Source of the DNA: an uncultured Litoreibacter sp.
GTDB taxonomy: Bacteria > Pseudomonadota > Alphaproteobacteria > Rhodobacterales > Rhodobacteraceae
Length of the DNA stretch: 64,000 nt
Direction: 5' to 3'
NCBI RefSeq assembly: GCF_947501785.1
Contig: NZ_CANMXB010000001.1
Coordinates: 744,001-808,000 of the forward strand
The notes under the pieces are model-generated. The model saw only the letters and a list, made by a program, of their open reading frames with translations. It was not told the origin of the DNA and searched no databases. The position numbers were made by a program, and so were the translations under genes. The first letter of the stretch is position 1. Each line of letters opens with the position of its first letter. Below, piece by piece: positions 24,250 to 35,472 of this stretch.

Positions 24250-25203
24250 TTATTGAGAATTGGCTGGAACTGCGGCGTTGCCGCCATGTTCAATGGCCCA
24301 GTTGGCGTTGGTCTTGATGCCGCCCAAAGGGAAGAAATGGACGGATTCGATGTTGAAATCGGGGTTTGCGGCCTTGTGGGCGGCCAGCTCGGTCAGCACC
24401 TCGGTCGGCTCGTAAGGCAAGAGCAGCTTGGTCACGTCCATCGCGCGCTTTTGCAGCACTTTCAGCGAGGGACCGACGCCGCAGGCAATGGCGAATTTGA
24501 TCAGCGTCTGCAGCTTAGCGGGGCCAGCGATGCCGATATGCACGGGCAGGTCGATGCCATTGGCCTTGATGCTGTTGGCCCATTCGATGATCGGGCCAGC
24601 CTCGAACGCGAATTGCGTGGCGAGGGCCATTTGCGCGTCGGTCCGTTCGTTGAAGGCCTGTTTCCAGGCAAGCGCCTCATCGACGTTTTTCATAGACCCG
24701 TCAGGGTCAATGTCGCGGTTGCCTTCGGGGTGGCCTGCGACGTGTAGACGTTCAAAGCCTGCCTTGTCGAAGAGACCCGTGTCGAGAAGCTGCATCGAGC
24801 TGTCGAACGCCCCATGCGGCTCAGACACGCCGCCTGCCAGCAGCAGCGCTTGTTTGACATCAGCCTCGCCTTGGTAGCGGGCGATCCAATCGGCCAAAGT
24901 GGCCTTGTCCTTGATGATGCGCGCGGGGAAATGCGGCATGACGTTGTAGCCGTCTTTGGCCAGTCGCGCGGCTGTGGCGACCATGTCCTCGATCGGGGTG
25001 CCTTCGATATGGGCGATGTAGACTCGGGTGCCTTCGGGCAGCAGGGCGCGGAAATCCTCGACCTTCTCGGCGGTGCGCGGCATCACCTCGATGGAGTAAT
25101 TCTGCAGGAACGCCTCAACATGCGGGTTGACGGTCGTGGTTTCGGGCGCGGCTTTGCGGAAGTTCAAAAGGGCCATCAGCTTGTCCTTCAGGGAATTAGG
25201 CAT
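24250..25203 (-). CDS. Methylenetetrahydrofolate reductase-like protein (MetF family)
   Basis: 317 residues from the ATG at 25203; four more in-frame codons upstream (ATG at 25215) also overlap the preceding gene. The barrel shows TRVYIAHIEGTPIEDMVATAARL, ALLLAGGVSEPHGAF, HVAGHPEGNRDID and FNIESVHFFPLGGI, consistent with the MetF flavoprotein family though shorter N-terminally than E. coli MetF. It would interconvert methylene- and methyl-tetrahydrofolate. Position between the methyltransferase and the virulence-factor-family gene marks it as a C1-module-specific enzyme rather than the methionine-biosynthesis copy. Confidence 0.85.
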   Translation of the reverse strand: MPNSLKDKLMALLNFRKAAPETTTVNPHVEAFLQNYSIEVMPRTAEKVEDFRALLPEGTRVYIAHIEGTPIEDMVATAARLAKDGYNVMPHFPARIIKDKATLADWIARYQGEADVKQALLLAGGVSEPHGAFDSSMQLLDTGLFDKAGFERLHVAGHPEGNRDIDPDGSMKNVDEALAWKQAFNERTDAQMALATQFAFEAGPIIEWANSIKANGIDLPVHIGIAGPAKLQTLIKFAIACGVGPSLKVLQKRAMDVTKLLLPYEPTEVLTELAAHKAANPDFNIESVHFFPLGGIKTNANWAIEHGGNAAVPANSQ

Positions 25204-25504
25204 CGTTGCCGTCATTGGCGATCAAGGCTTTGATCTTGTCGGTGTCGTATTCGGCGTCGATCCGCGCCGCTTCGGCTTTTGCGACCTCATCGGGGTCACC
25301 ATCGACAGAATAGGGGGCCGCTTTGCGCCAGGACGCCATGTACGCATCGTCATCCTTGGCGCCTACCTTCATGGCGCAGCGGTCAATTGCCTGCTCAAAC
25401 CGTTCTGGCAGCGGCGCTTTGGACCCACGGCGGCCCTTGCCGACGATGACCTGCGCGGGGATGTCGCGCCAGTAAACGATGGTGACGTCGGGCATATCAG
25501 GCAT
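25196..25504 (-). CDS. Small protein of the 'virulence factor' family (PF13769-like), C1-module-linked
   Basis: 102 residues: VTIVYWRDIPAQVIVGKGRRG, LPERFEQAIDRCAMKVGAKDDDAYMASWRK and a C-terminal acidic helix. The pattern fits the small family named Virulence_fact, often found beside MetF/methyltransferase genes in alphaproteobacteria. The name is historical; no virulence role is implied. It is first in the virulence factor-metF-methyltransferase operon and overlaps the next gene by 8 bp, so a subunit or accessory role in the C1 module is inferred. Confidence 0.78.
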   Translation of the reverse strand: MPDMPDVTIVYWRDIPAQVIVGKGRRGSKAPLPERFEQAIDRCAMKVGAKDDDAYMASWRKAAPYSVDGDPDEVAKAEAARIDAEYDTDKIKALIANDGNDA

Positions 25505-25744
25505 CCTTCGAGGTGAGTCTCTTTTCGCGACCTTAGCTGGGCCGCGCTGTGGCCATGGTTTGATTTCGACAAAATGCGTCGCAATCGCGACGGGAGCTGA
25601 ATAACGCTTGCGAGCACGGGTGAACAGGGCGCGGCGGGACCGGATATTTCAAGACGTTTATGAATTGCGCCGCCACAAAGGTTGCGCGGAAGCCTGCTGA
25701 CCCATAGGCTGGGGATAACCAATGAATAGCGAGGCCCGATTGGC

Positions 25745-26875
25745 ATGGCGAAAATACCGCCAAAACCTGCGGGCAGTCACGTGCGACCCGTCCCGCCACC
25801 TGTGCAGGACCCGCGCCCTGCCGATGTTCCGGACCCGGCCGACCTGTATGCGGCGCTGGATCTGGGAACCAATTCCTGCCGGATGCTGATTGCGCAGCCG
25901 AAGGGCAGCCAATTTCACGTGGTCGACAGCTTTTCCAAATCGGTGCAACTGGGCGCTGGTCTTGAGGCCACGGGACAATTGTCGCGGTCTTCCATGGCGC
26001 GCACGGTAGGAGCGCTGAAGATTTGCCAAAAGAAGCTGCGCCACCATTCGGTGAAGCGCATGCGACTGGTTGCGACCGAAGCTTGTAGACGGGCCAGCAA
26101 CTCCAACCAGTTTATTGATCTCGTGACCCGCGAAACCGCGCTGCCCTTGGAAATTATCGAGCCGGAGGAAGAGGCACGGCTGGCCGTGATCTCCTGCGCG
26201 CCTTTGGTGTCGGTGAAGACGGAACAGTTGTTGGTCGTCGACATTGGTGGTGGATCAACGGAATTGGTCTGGATCGACTTGTCCCGCGTGCCGCGTGTGG
26301 ACCGGCCTCGCGCGATCATGCGGCTTCACACCGGTTTTGACCCCAAGGAATCGAGCTTTCCAGCCGCGAAGGTCGTGGATTGGATTTCGGTGCCTCTGGG
26401 CGTGGCGACGTTGCGAGATCAGTTCAACGACGTGGACGATGATGCCGCGCGATTTGCGTTGATGTCGTGGTTCTTTGAAGAGAACCTGGCGGAGTTCACA
26501 CCGTATCAGGACACTGATCAGGTCAAGGAAGGCTTTCAGATCGTGGGGACCTCCGGCACGGTGACAACAGTGGCCGCGTCCCATCTGGGGTTGAAGCGCT
26601 ATGACCGCAACAAGGTGGACGGGCTGCGGATGACGTCAGACCAGATCGACCACGTTATTCAAGGCTATTTGCACATGGGGCCGGAGGGCCGGCGCAACGA
26701 TCCCCGGATCGGGCGGGACCGTCATGCGTTGATCATGTCCGGCGCCGCGATCTTGCAGGCATTGTTACGCATTTGGCCCACGGACCGGCTGACTGTAGCT
26801 GACCGGGGCCTGCGTGAAGGTCTGCTTTACGCGCAGATGTCGACAGACGGGGTGCTTGAAGAGGGCCCCTACTAG
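25745..26875 (+). CDS. Ppx/GppA-family exopolyphosphatase/guanosine pentaphosphatase
   Basis: 376 residues. YAALDLGTNSCRMLIAQ (near residue 37) is the phosphate-1 loop of the ASKHA Ppx/GppA fold; VVDIGGGSTELVWID near residue 165 and GTSGTVTTVAA near residue 268 complete the nucleotide/phosphate-binding signatures. A proline-rich N-terminal extension of about 30 residues precedes the domain. Alphaproteobacterial members degrade polyphosphate and/or pppGpp in the stringent response. It is followed by a dispersed 3' element and then rlmE; the pair ppx-rlmE is common in this order of bacteria. Confidence 0.88.
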   Translation: MAKIPPKPAGSHVRPVPPPVQDPRPADVPDPADLYAALDLGTNSCRMLIAQPKGSQFHVVDSFSKSVQLGAGLEATGQLSRSSMARTVGALKICQKKLRHHSVKRMRLVATEACRRASNSNQFIDLVTRETALPLEIIEPEEEARLAVISCAPLVSVKTEQLLVVDIGGGSTELVWIDLSRVPRVDRPRAIMRLHTGFDPKESSFPAAKVVDWISVPLGVATLRDQFNDVDDDAARFALMSWFFEENLAEFTPYQDTDQVKEGFQIVGTSGTVTTVAASHLGLKRYDRNKVDGLRMTSDQIDHVIQGYLHMGPEGRRNDPRIGRDRHALIMSGAAILQALLRIWPTDRLTVADRGLREGLLYAQMSTDGVLEEGPY

Positions 26876-26894
26876 GCTGGCGTTTTCGGTGCTT

Positions 26895-26940
26895 GAGGCG
26901 TAGGAGCCTCCGGCGGGGATATTTTTGGAACAATGATAGG
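26895..26940 (+). repeat. Dispersed 3'-end element, copy in ppx-rlmE gap
   Basis: GAGGC...GCCTC hairpin (26895-26899 with 26906-26910) followed by CGGCGGGGATATTTTTGGAA and CAATGATAGG. It lies 20 bp past the ppx stop on the same strand and shares the GGGNATATTT...CAATGA core with copies at 40514, 58141 and 61284. Confidence 0.6.
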
Positions 26941-26948
26941 GTTGAGGC

Positions 26949-27683
26949 ATGGCGCGCTCACCGACAGGGCCGAAGGGCACCAAAGGCAAGAACACATCGG
27001 GGCGCGGGCAGCGCGACCTGACGGTGAAGGTGAAGACCGCGCGAGGGCGTAAGTTGTCCTCCACCCTGTGGCTGCAGCGGCAACTGAACGACCCTTATGT
27101 GAAACGCGCACAGGCCGAGGGGATGCGCGGGCGCGCGGCGTATAAGATTTTGGAAACCGACGACAAATACCGCTTTCTGGTGCCGGGCGCACGGGTCGTG
27201 GACCTTGGCTGCGCGCCGGGTGGCTGGTGTCAGGTCGCCGTGCCGCGCGTGAACGCGCTGGGCGAAAAAAGCGGCAAGAAGGTGGGCTACATTCTGGGCA
27301 TCGACCTGCAGGAGGTGGAGCCGGTCCCGGGCTGCGAATTGCATGTGTTGGACTTCATGGAAGACGGCGCGGACGATCAGGTGAAGGCCTGGCTTGGCGG
27401 CAAGGCCGATGTGGTGATGAGCGACATGGCGGCTGCGTCTTCGGGGCATAAGCAGACGGATCACTTGCGCATCATGGCCTTGTGCGAGGCGGCGGCGTAT
27501 TTCGCGTTCGACGTGTTGGAAGAGGGCGGCACCTTTGTGGCCAAGGTTTTGGCGGGCGGTGCCGAGGGCGATTTGCAGAAGTTGCTGAAACAGAAATTCA
27601 CCAAAGTGGCGAATTTCAAGCCGGGCGCGTCGCGTCAGGACAGTTCCGAGAAATTTGTGGTGGCACAAGGCTTTCGCGGGTGA
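26949..27683 (+). CDS. rlmE: 23S rRNA (uridine-2552) 2'-O-methyltransferase
   Basis: 244 residues, RrmJ/FtsJ family. The basic N-terminal stretch of about 35 residues precedes the Rossmann methyltransferase fold with [13 protein letters not shown] (AdoMet loop), [12 protein letters not shown] and [19 protein letters not shown]; the K-D-K-E tetrad residues are in AYKILE, SDM, FVAKVL and the C-terminal strand. It methylates U2552 of 23S rRNA on the assembled 50S subunit. Its stop overlaps the GTG start of the FrhB-like gene, so the two are translationally coupled. Confidence 0.92.
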   Translation: MARSPTGPKGTKGKNTSGRGQRDLTVKVKTARGRKLSSTLWLQRQLNDPYVKRAQAEGMRGRAAYKILETDDKYRFLVPGARVVDLGCAPGGWCQVAVPRVNALGEKSGKKVGYILGIDLQEVEPVPGCELHVLDFMEDGADDQVKAWLGGKADVVMSDMAAASSGHKQTDHLRIMALCEAAAYFAFDVLEEGGTFVAKVLAGGAEGDLQKLLKQKFTKVANFKPGASRQDSSEKFVVAQGFRG

Positions 27684-28876
27684 CTTTGACGGGTGAGGCT
27701 CCGCATCGGGACTTATGCACCGATTGCGGCATCTCGCGGACAGACGACCCCAAACGCTGCGGACGGGCGTGCCAGTTCATTGCGCCGGACTATCCTGCTA
27801 TGGAGACCCGGGTGCATGGGCGCGCGCGGGACGCGTCCAAACCGGATGAACTACATTTCGGGCCGTTCAAGCGGATGGTCCGCGCGCGCATGAAAGTGTC
27901 GCGCGATGGAGCGCAGTGGACCGGGATCACCACCACAATTGGGGAGCGGTTGCTACGCGAAGGCATGGTGGACGCGGTGCTGTGCATGGGGCCGGATCCT
28001 GAGGACAGTTGGCGGCCTCGGCCAATGCTGGTGACCTCGCCTGATGGCATGGCTGAGGCGCGGGGCATGCGGATGGGCTATGCGCCGCTGCTGGCCCTTT
28101 TGGAGCCTGCGGTTGCGGCAGGGCACAAGCGCATCGCGGTGATTGGCATCCCCTGTCAGGTCTATGCATTACGCGCGTTGGAAGCGGAATTGGGTCTGGA
28201 ACGGCTCTATGTGATCGGCACGCCGTGTTCAGACAACACCACGACGGAGGCGTTTCACCAGTTTCTGGAGCTTCTGTCGGAGACGCCGGACGAGATCACC
28301 TATCTGGAATTCCGTGCCGATTACGTGGTCGAGCTGCGTTTTAAGGATGGTAGCGAGCGGCTGATCCCGTTTCTGCAACTGCCGATCTCGGACCTGCCGC
28401 CGGACTTTTTTCCGCTGACCTGCCGGACTTGCGTGGATTACACCAACGTGCTGGCAGACATCACCGTGGGATATATGGGCGGCGAGGGGGATCAGTGGCT
28501 GCTGGTGCGCAATGAGCGGGGCGAGGAATTGCTGGGGCTGTTGGGCGACGATGTGGCGCTGTCGGAGCCGGGGTCCAAGGGCAAGCGCGGCGGTGCCGTG
28601 AAGGGGTTTGTGGAGAATACGAAGCTGGCCGCAGGCGGATTGCCTTTGCGTAGGATGCCGGATTGGCTGCGGCCAATTGTCAGCTGGATACAACCACGGT
28701 TCGGGCCCCGTGGGCTGGAATTTGCCCGCGCACGGGTGGAGATGAAGGCCGCCGAGAGCATTTTGCACCTGCGCCGTGAGGAGCCGCGGCGGATGAAGCA
28801 TATGATCCCGGATCATGTTTGGGAATTGGCTGCGCCCTATGACCTGCAGCCCGAAGAGGGCGAGCGCAAGGACTAG
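27680..28876 (+). CDS. FrhB-like iron-sulfur flavoprotein (coenzyme F420 hydrogenase beta-subunit family)
   Basis: 398 residues starting at a GTG (27680) that overlaps the rlmE stop (GTGA). The N-terminus has a cysteine cluster CTDCG plus CGRAC (Cys13, 16, 27, 31), then the FrhB/FdhB N-terminal domain and C-terminal domain with [12 protein letters not shown] and [18 protein letters not shown], which adds Fe-S ligands. Homologues include BciB 8-vinyl reductases of phototrophs and uncharacterised proteins of non-phototrophs. Roseobacters are not known to make F420, so FAD/ferredoxin-linked reduction is more likely. The reaction is unknown. It converges with a DUF188 gene at a shared CTAG. Confidence 0.85.
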   Translation: MTLTGEAPHRDLCTDCGISRTDDPKRCGRACQFIAPDYPAMETRVHGRARDASKPDELHFGPFKRMVRARMKVSRDGAQWTGITTTIGERLLREGMVDAVLCMGPDPEDSWRPRPMLVTSPDGMAEARGMRMGYAPLLALLEPAVAAGHKRIAVIGIPCQVYALRALEAELGLERLYVIGTPCSDNTTTEAFHQFLELLSETPDEITYLEFRADYVVELRFKDGSERLIPFLQLPISDLPPDFFPLTCRTCVDYTNVLADITVGYMGGEGDQWLLVRNERGEELLGLLGDDVALSEPGSKGKRGGAVKGFVENTKLAAGGLPLRRMPDWLRPIVSWIQPRFGPRGLEFARARVEMKAAESILHLRREEPRRMKHMIPDHVWELAAPYDLQPEEGERKD

Positions 28877-29328
28877 GCGGCGCGGATCAGGCGTTGCAGC
28901 TCCCGGTCCAGAGCATTCAGGAATTGCGAGCGATCCTTGTTTGAAAACGGCGCGGGGCCGCCGGTTTGCTCGAGCCCGGCGCGCAGGTCGGCCATGATCG
29001 CACGGGTGGCGATTGCGCCGCCGATATTGGACGAATTGAACGGCTTGCCCGTGGGGGCGAGGACGGTGGCGCCGACCTCGATGCAGCGGCCTGCGAGCAA
29101 GATGTCGGCGGTGATGACCACGGATTGGGGCGTCGCGTTTTCGGCGATCCAATCGTCGGCAGCGTCGAAGCCATCTGAGACAACCTTCATTGTCAGCAAA
29201 GGGTGATTGGGCAAACGCAAATAGGCGTTCGCCACCAGCGTGACCGGGGTCTTCAGCCGGTAGGCGGTTTTGTAGATTTCCTCTTTGACCGGGCAGGCGT
29301 CAGCATCGACGAGGACATGCACGCTCAT
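28873..29328 (-). CDS. YaiI/YqxD family protein (DUF188)
   Basis: 151 residues: HVLVDADACPVKEEIYKTA at the start (PIN/NYN-like acidic pocket), FDAADDWIAENATPQSVVITADILLA in the middle and GGPAPFSNKDRSQFLNALDRELQR at the end, all diagnostic of DUF188. A nuclease-like fold is predicted but activity is unproven. It overlaps the upstream agmatinase gene by 4 bp, so it is co-translated with it. Its stop codon shares a CTAG with the FrhB-like gene. Confidence 0.88.
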   Translation of the reverse strand: MSVHVLVDADACPVKEEIYKTAYRLKTPVTLVANAYLRLPNHPLLTMKVVSDGFDAADDWIAENATPQSVVITADILLAGRCIEVGATVLAPTGKPFNSSNIGGAIATRAIMADLRAGLEQTGGPAPFSNKDRSQFLNALDRELQRLIRAA

Positions 29329-30281
29329 GCGCTGCGCTCATGGAAGATGAAGCCCAGCAGGTTCAGCAGGACTTGCGCGGCGAGGATGGCGGTGCTGTCG
29401 GTGGGGTCATAATCCGGGGCGACCTCGACCAGATCAATGCCGACGATGTCGTGGTTCTTTGCGACCTGCTGCAACAGCTCCAGCACGTCATAGTAGAGGA
29501 AGCCGCCATGGCTGGGCGTGCCGGTGCCCGGCGCGATGGAAGGGCAGAAAGCGTCAATATCGATGGTGATGTAGACGCGGGATTTTGCCGGAATACGTTT
29601 GGACAACGCCTCAGGTCCAAGGTCGCGGCATTGGCGGACGGAGAGGATGTCGGAGCCCATCTTGCGGGCGTCCTGGTAGCCTTCCTTGGCGGTCGAGCTG
29701 ACATTGCGGACGCCCAGCTGGGTGAGGCCGGTGACGTAATCCTTCTCCGCCGCGCGGCGCATGGGGTTGCCGTGGCCGTTGCGCACGCCGTGGCGCTCAT
29801 CGACAAAATCGAGATGCGCGTCGATCTGCAGGATATGGATGTCGCCTTGGTCATCAAAGGCGTTGATGCAGGGGATATTGATCGAATGGTCGCCGCCAAT
29901 GGTGACGGGCAGGGCACCGGCTTCCAGGGCGGCCCGCACGCCTGCCTCGATGCCATTATGCGACCCGGTCGTGTCCGTATGAATGATATCGGCATCCCCC
30001 ATATCCACGATGCGCACGGAGGCGGGCAGATAGGTGGCGTCGTCCTCATGGTCATACGCCCCGGCATGGCCGAAGCTGAACAGCGTCGAGGCCTCGCGCA
30101 CCGCGCGCGGGCCAAAACGGGCACCGGGGCGGTATTGCGTGCCGCCATCAAAAGGCGCGCCGAGGATGGCGACATCGGCCTCGATCTTCGACCAGTCCTC
30201 GATATATGGCCGTTTGCCGAAGGTTGCGATGCCCACAAAAGGCAGGTTCAACCGCCCCGTTTCGTAGCCGTGATTGCTCAT
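29325..30281 (-). CDS. speB: Agmatinase/ureohydrolase-family protein
   Basis: 318 residues. The binuclear manganese ligands are in GGDHSI, QIDAHLDF and TIDIDAFCPSIAPGTGTPSHGG, standard for the arginase/agmatinase superfamily. It would hydrolyse agmatine (or a guanidino compound such as guanidinobutyrate) to an amine and urea. The motif set favours agmatinase, but related guanidino hydrolases cannot be excluded by reading. First gene of a two-gene unit with DUF188; divergent from guaB (115 bp between starts). Confidence 0.88.
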   Translation of the reverse strand: MSNHGYETGRLNLPFVGIATFGKRPYIEDWSKIEADVAILGAPFDGGTQYRPGARFGPRAVREASTLFSFGHAGAYDHEDDATYLPASVRIVDMGDADIIHTDTTGSHNGIEAGVRAALEAGALPVTIGGDHSINIPCINAFDDQGDIHILQIDAHLDFVDERHGVRNGHGNPMRRAAEKDYVTGLTQLGVRNVSSTAKEGYQDARKMGSDILSVRQCRDLGPEALSKRIPAKSRVYITIDIDAFCPSIAPGTGTPSHGGFLYYDVLELLQQVAKNHDIVGIDLVEVAPDYDPTDSTAILAAQVLLNLLGFIFHERSA

Positions 30282-30354
30282 CTAATTCCCCTTGGTAGTG
30301 GCCCAAACCCGCTAAAGCACAAAATCGACCCTTTCGCATCCGCAGAATTCATGA

Positions 30355-31851
<1,497 letters not shown>

Positions 31852-33039
31852 GTGACGCCCCCCGCGCGCCTGTCCGCCGCTATCGAAGTGCTCGACCTTT
31901 ACTTGGGTGGGCAACCCGTTGAAAAGGCTTTGACAAACTGGGCCAGGCGGTCTCGGTTCGCCGGATCCAAAGACCGCGCGGCGATCCGTGACATCGTGTT
32001 CGATTGCATCCGAAACCGCAAAAGCTATGCCGCGTATGGGCACGGGGAGACAGGGCGCGGCCTGACCTGCGCCCATGCCGCCAAAGGACGCGATCGCGAA
32101 GATTTGCAGGCCTTGTTCACGGGCGAGGGTCACGCCCCATCCCCGCTAACCGAGGACGAGCTTGGAGCCCTGTATCGCACGCGAGTCCGCCAGAGCTGGG
32201 AGATGATGCACGACTTGCCAGAGTGGTTGGCCGAGGAAATGGCCGCGTCGTTCGGCGACAAGAGCATGCAGGTGGCGCGGGCATTGACCAAACGCGCGCC
32301 CGTGTTTCTTAGGGTAAATCTGTCGCGTGCATCGCGCGACGACGCCATCACGTCTTTGGCGCAGGACGGTGTAACGGCTGTGGTTGCCCGGCGTTCGGAA
32401 ACCGCTTTGGAAGTCATCGAAAACCCTCGCAAGGTTTCGATGAGCGCCGCCTTCGCCAACGGCCTGATTGAACTGCAAGACGCCAGCAGCCAAGCGATCT
32501 GTGCGGGGCTGCCGCCGTCGCGGCGGATGCTGGATTACTGCGCAGGCGGCGGCGGCAAGGTCCTGGCCTATGGCGATCTGAACACCGCCGCGCTCTTTGC
32601 CCATGACGCGAACTCCAGGCGGCTGGGCGATTTGGCCCCACGGGCAGCGCGGGCAGGGTTGTCCGTTCAAATTTTAGACAAGGCCGCGTGTAGGACCCAG
32701 GCCCCGTTTGATCTGGTGCTCTGTGATGTGCCGTGTTCGGGCAGCGGCGCATGGCGGCGGTCCCCTGAGGGGAAGTGGGCGTTGACGCCGGAATCTTTGG
32801 CAAATTTGCAGAAAATTCAGGCGAGTATTCTGGACGAGGCGGCAGGATTGGTCGCCGTCGGCGGCTGCCTGGCTTATGTGACATGTTCGGTATTCAAATC
32901 CGAAAATAACGATCAAATTCAATTGTTTCTGAAGCAACATTCGCAATACAAACTGGCCTCCAAGACGCAGTATTTGCCCGATGCATCGGGCGACGGGCTA
33001 TTTGTGGCTCACTTGACGCGTCGCGGCGACGACGCCTAA
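31852..33039 (+). CDS. RsmB/NOP-family RNA (cytosine-5) methyltransferase
   Basis: 395 residues with a GTG start directly after the guaB stop. An N-terminal NusB-like part (ALTNWARRSRFAGSKDRAAIRDIVFDCIR region) precedes the methyltransferase: DYCAGGGGKVLAYG (AdoMet loop), LCDVPCSGSGAWRRSPEGKW (first catalytic Cys) and YVTCSVFKSENNDQ (second Cys). It methylates C5 of cytosine in rRNA or tRNA; the site is not predicted. The AdoMet loop has GGGGK where many relatives have APGGK. Located just upstream of cckA. Confidence 0.88.
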   Translation: MTPPARLSAAIEVLDLYLGGQPVEKALTNWARRSRFAGSKDRAAIRDIVFDCIRNRKSYAAYGHGETGRGLTCAHAAKGRDREDLQALFTGEGHAPSPLTEDELGALYRTRVRQSWEMMHDLPEWLAEEMAASFGDKSMQVARALTKRAPVFLRVNLSRASRDDAITSLAQDGVTAVVARRSETALEVIENPRKVSMSAAFANGLIELQDASSQAICAGLPPSRRMLDYCAGGGGKVLAYGDLNTAALFAHDANSRRLGDLAPRAARAGLSVQILDKAACRTQAPFDLVLCDVPCSGSGAWRRSPEGKWALTPESLANLQKIQASILDEAAGLVAVGGCLAYVTCSVFKSENNDQIQLFLKQHSQYKLASKTQYLPDASGDGLFVAHLTRRGDDA

Positions 33040-33066
33040 CATCGCATATCGCTAAGATTTTAAATG

Positions 33067-33081
33067 TTAATTCAAGATTAA
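33067..33081 (+). promoter_or_regulatory. CtrA-type binding site upstream of cckA
   Basis: TTAA, 7 bp (TTCAAGA), TTAA: an exact match to the CtrA half-site pair TTAA-N7-TTAA, 35-64 bp upstream of the cckA start. A further TTAA lies at 33060-33063. CckA sits at the top of the phosphorelay that activates CtrA, so this would be feedback. Confidence 0.55.
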
Positions 33082-33130
33082 TGGTTTTGTCGCACGGTGC
33101 GTTGCAGCAATATTTATGGGAGGCTCCGGC

Positions 33131-35449
33131 GTGGCTCAAGCAGCGGACCCGGACAGTGATTTGACCAGGACAGGACGTATATTCGCCAATGGCAGCATCG
33201 TCAGCTGGGCCGCCGTCGCGGTCTTGTTCGCCGGCGTGTTGGTCCCTGATGCGCAGCAATCATTCGCCGTGGCAGGGGTCGGGTTGGTTCTGGCGGCGAT
33301 CGCGTTTCTTATCACCTTGCGCAGGGGCCGAAAGGCGCAGGCACCGGCGCGTTCAGAACTCAGCGATTTGATCTTTCATGACGAACGAAGTGTTTTCGTA
33401 ACGGCCTCCACCGGCGAGGTGCTGAAACGCAACGCCGCCGCGCGCCGCGTCTTTGGGGATGGCGGCGGGCCGGTTCTCGAAAAAATCATTGGCAAACAAT
33501 TCCCCAACCCCAATGCAATCATCTTTAGGCTGCAGGCCAAGGCCGCCAGGCTAAACGCCGCGCAGGAAGATATTGTAACCCGGCGCGCCAGATTTCATGT
33601 CGGTGTGCACAAATTGACCGGCGACCGGTTCTTATGGGCCATTGAGGAAAGCAGTGAACGCTCCGCTGTCGGGCGCGGTGCTGACAAGATCAGCTTGCCA
33701 ATGATGACCGTCAGCGGGACGGGAACAATCCTCTATATGAACGAAGCCATGCGCGTCATCGCGGGTGAGCGCGTCAAGGCGCTCGACCGACTGTTCGTCG
33801 ACGTGCCGAAAGTCAGCGGCGAACGGCATCTGCTGAAATCAAAAGACGGCGACATTGGCGTGCAGGTGATCATCGTGCCGGGCAGCGGCGGACGGTCAGA
33901 ATATTTCCTTGCGCCGATCCCGAATGAGACGGTGCCCCAGAAGGGCAGCAACCTGGATTTGCTTGAAGATTTTCCGGTGGCGCTTTTGCGGATCAAAGCC
34001 GATGGCCGGGTGGAGGACGCCAACAAGCTGGCACGTGGGTTGTTGGAACTGGAAGAAAAGCCCGGGCAAATGTTATCGGATCTTGTCGGCGGTTTGGGCC
34101 GTCCGATCACAGATTGGTTGGCCGACGCTGCCGAAGGTCGGGCGCTGCACCAGCCGGAAATTCTACGCGCCCAGGCCGGAGAAGAAGAAACATATCTGCA
34201 AATCAGCCTCGGCCGCGTGATCGAAGACGGGCAGGTGACGCTTGTCGCGATGGTCACCGATGCGACCGAGCTGAAATCTCTCGAAGCTCAATTTGTACAA
34301 AGCCAGAAAATGCAGGCCATTGGCCAGCTCGCCGGAGGCGTGGCGCATGATTTCAACAACCTGCTGACGGCAATTTCGGGCCACTGCGATCTATTGATGT
34401 TGCGGCATGATCCCGGCGACATGGACTATGGTGATCTTGAGCAGATCAACCAGAATGCCAACCGTGCCGCCTCCCTTGTGGGTCAACTACTGGCCTTTTC
34501 GCGCAAACAGAATTTGCAGCTTGAGGTGTTGGATATGCGAGACACGCTGTCCGATCTTGCGCATCTCCTTAACCGTCTTGTGGGGGCCCAAATTACCCTC
34601 AACCTGACACATGACCCGCAGCTGATGTCTGTGCGCGCCGACAGACGCCAGATGGAACAGGTGATCATGAACCTGGTGGTCAATGCCCGCGACGCCATGG
34701 GTGGGAACGGCGGCGAGATTACGATCGAGACGCGCAATGCCAAGCTGCAGACCGACCTGAGCCGCGACAGAGCAGTGGTTCCTCGTGGTGACTATGTGGT
34801 CGTCAAGGTGCGCGATGATGGCAACGGCATCCCGAAAGAGAAACTGACAAAGATATTCGAGCCGTTCTTTACCACGAAAGGCGTTGGTGAAGGGACCGGC
34901 CTGGGGCTCTCAACCGCCTATGGCATCATCAAGCAATCGGGCGGGTTCATTTTCGTCGATAGTGCGGAAGGAAAAGGTACCGAATTTACGATCTTCTTCC
35001 CCACCTACGACCGCCCGACGGTTGCGGAGGAAGCCAAACGCCCATCACCCGTCGCGGTAGATATCGGACCTGTAGACGGCGTTGTGTTGTTGGTTGAAGA
35101 TGAAGCACCAGTCCGTGCCTTCGCGAGCAGAGCGCTGAAATTGCGCGGCTTCCAGGTGTTGGAGGCCGATTCAGGAGAAGAGGCGCTCACCGTGCTGAGC
35201 GATACTGATCTTAACGTCGATATTGTCGTCACGGACGTGGTGATGCCCGGCCTTGATGGGCCGAGCTGGGTCAAGAAGGCGCGCGAGGATCGCCCGGATA
35301 TGAAAGTCGTCTTCGTGTCAGGCTATGCCGAAGAAAATTTCAATCAGGACCAGTCCGACATCCCGAACTCGATCTTCCTGCCCAAGCCGTTTTCACTCAA
35401 TGAATTGACAGCCACGGTGCGCGGGCAACTGGCGGATTTGGCGGCGTAG
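33131..35449 (+). CDS. cckA: Hybrid sensor kinase CckA (cell-cycle phosphorelay)
   Basis: About 772 residues. Start chosen at GTG 33131, preceded by GGGAGG at 7-nt spacing; an ATG 15 bases upstream (33116) overlaps that site. Two membrane segments near residues 20-70 ([28 protein letters not shown]) are followed by PAS-like regions, the HisKA domain with [17 protein letters not shown] near residue 405, an HATPase with the N, G1 and G2 boxes ([30 protein letters not shown]) and a C-terminal receiver domain with [12 protein letters not shown] (phospho-Asp near residue 700). This is the alphaproteobacterial CckA layout. It passes phosphate to ChpT and on to CtrA, which in Rhodobacterales controls motility, gene-transfer agents and quorum-linked traits. 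Confidence 0.92.
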   Translation: MAQAADPDSDLTRTGRIFANGSIVSWAAVAVLFAGVLVPDAQQSFAVAGVGLVLAAIAFLITLRRGRKAQAPARSELSDLIFHDERSVFVTASTGEVLKRNAAARRVFGDGGGPVLEKIIGKQFPNPNAIIFRLQAKAARLNAAQEDIVTRRARFHVGVHKLTGDRFLWAIEESSERSAVGRGADKISLPMMTVSGTGTILYMNEAMRVIAGERVKALDRLFVDVPKVSGERHLLKSKDGDIGVQVIIVPGSGGRSEYFLAPIPNETVPQKGSNLDLLEDFPVALLRIKADGRVEDANKLARGLLELEEKPGQMLSDLVGGLGRPITDWLADAAEGRALHQPEILRAQAGEEETYLQISLGRVIEDGQVTLVAMVTDATELKSLEAQFVQSQKMQAIGQLAGGVAHDFNNLLTAISGHCDLLMLRHDPGDMDYGDLEQINQNANRAASLVGQLLAFSRKQNLQLEVLDMRDTLSDLAHLLNRLVGAQITLNLTHDPQLMSVRADRRQMEQVIMNLVVNARDAMGGNGGEITIETRNAKLQTDLSRDRAVVPRGDYVVVKVRDDGNGIPKEKLTKIFEPFFTTKGVGEGTGLGLSTAYGIIKQSGGFIFVDSAEGKGTEFTIFFPTYDRPTVAEEAKRPSPVAVDIGPVDGVVLLVEDEAPVRAFASRALKLRGFQVLEADSGEEALTVLSDTDLNVDIVVTDVVMPGLDGPSWVKKAREDRPDMKVVFVSGYAEENFNQDQSDIPNSIFLPKPFSLNELTATVRGQLADLAA

Positions 35450-35472
35450 GTCACCCGCCGCGATGTGGCCCC

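Noticed and set aside
28229-29152. 307-codon open frame on the minus strand
   Set aside because: It is antisense to the FrhB-like and DUF188 genes, shows no family pattern and reflects high GC content.
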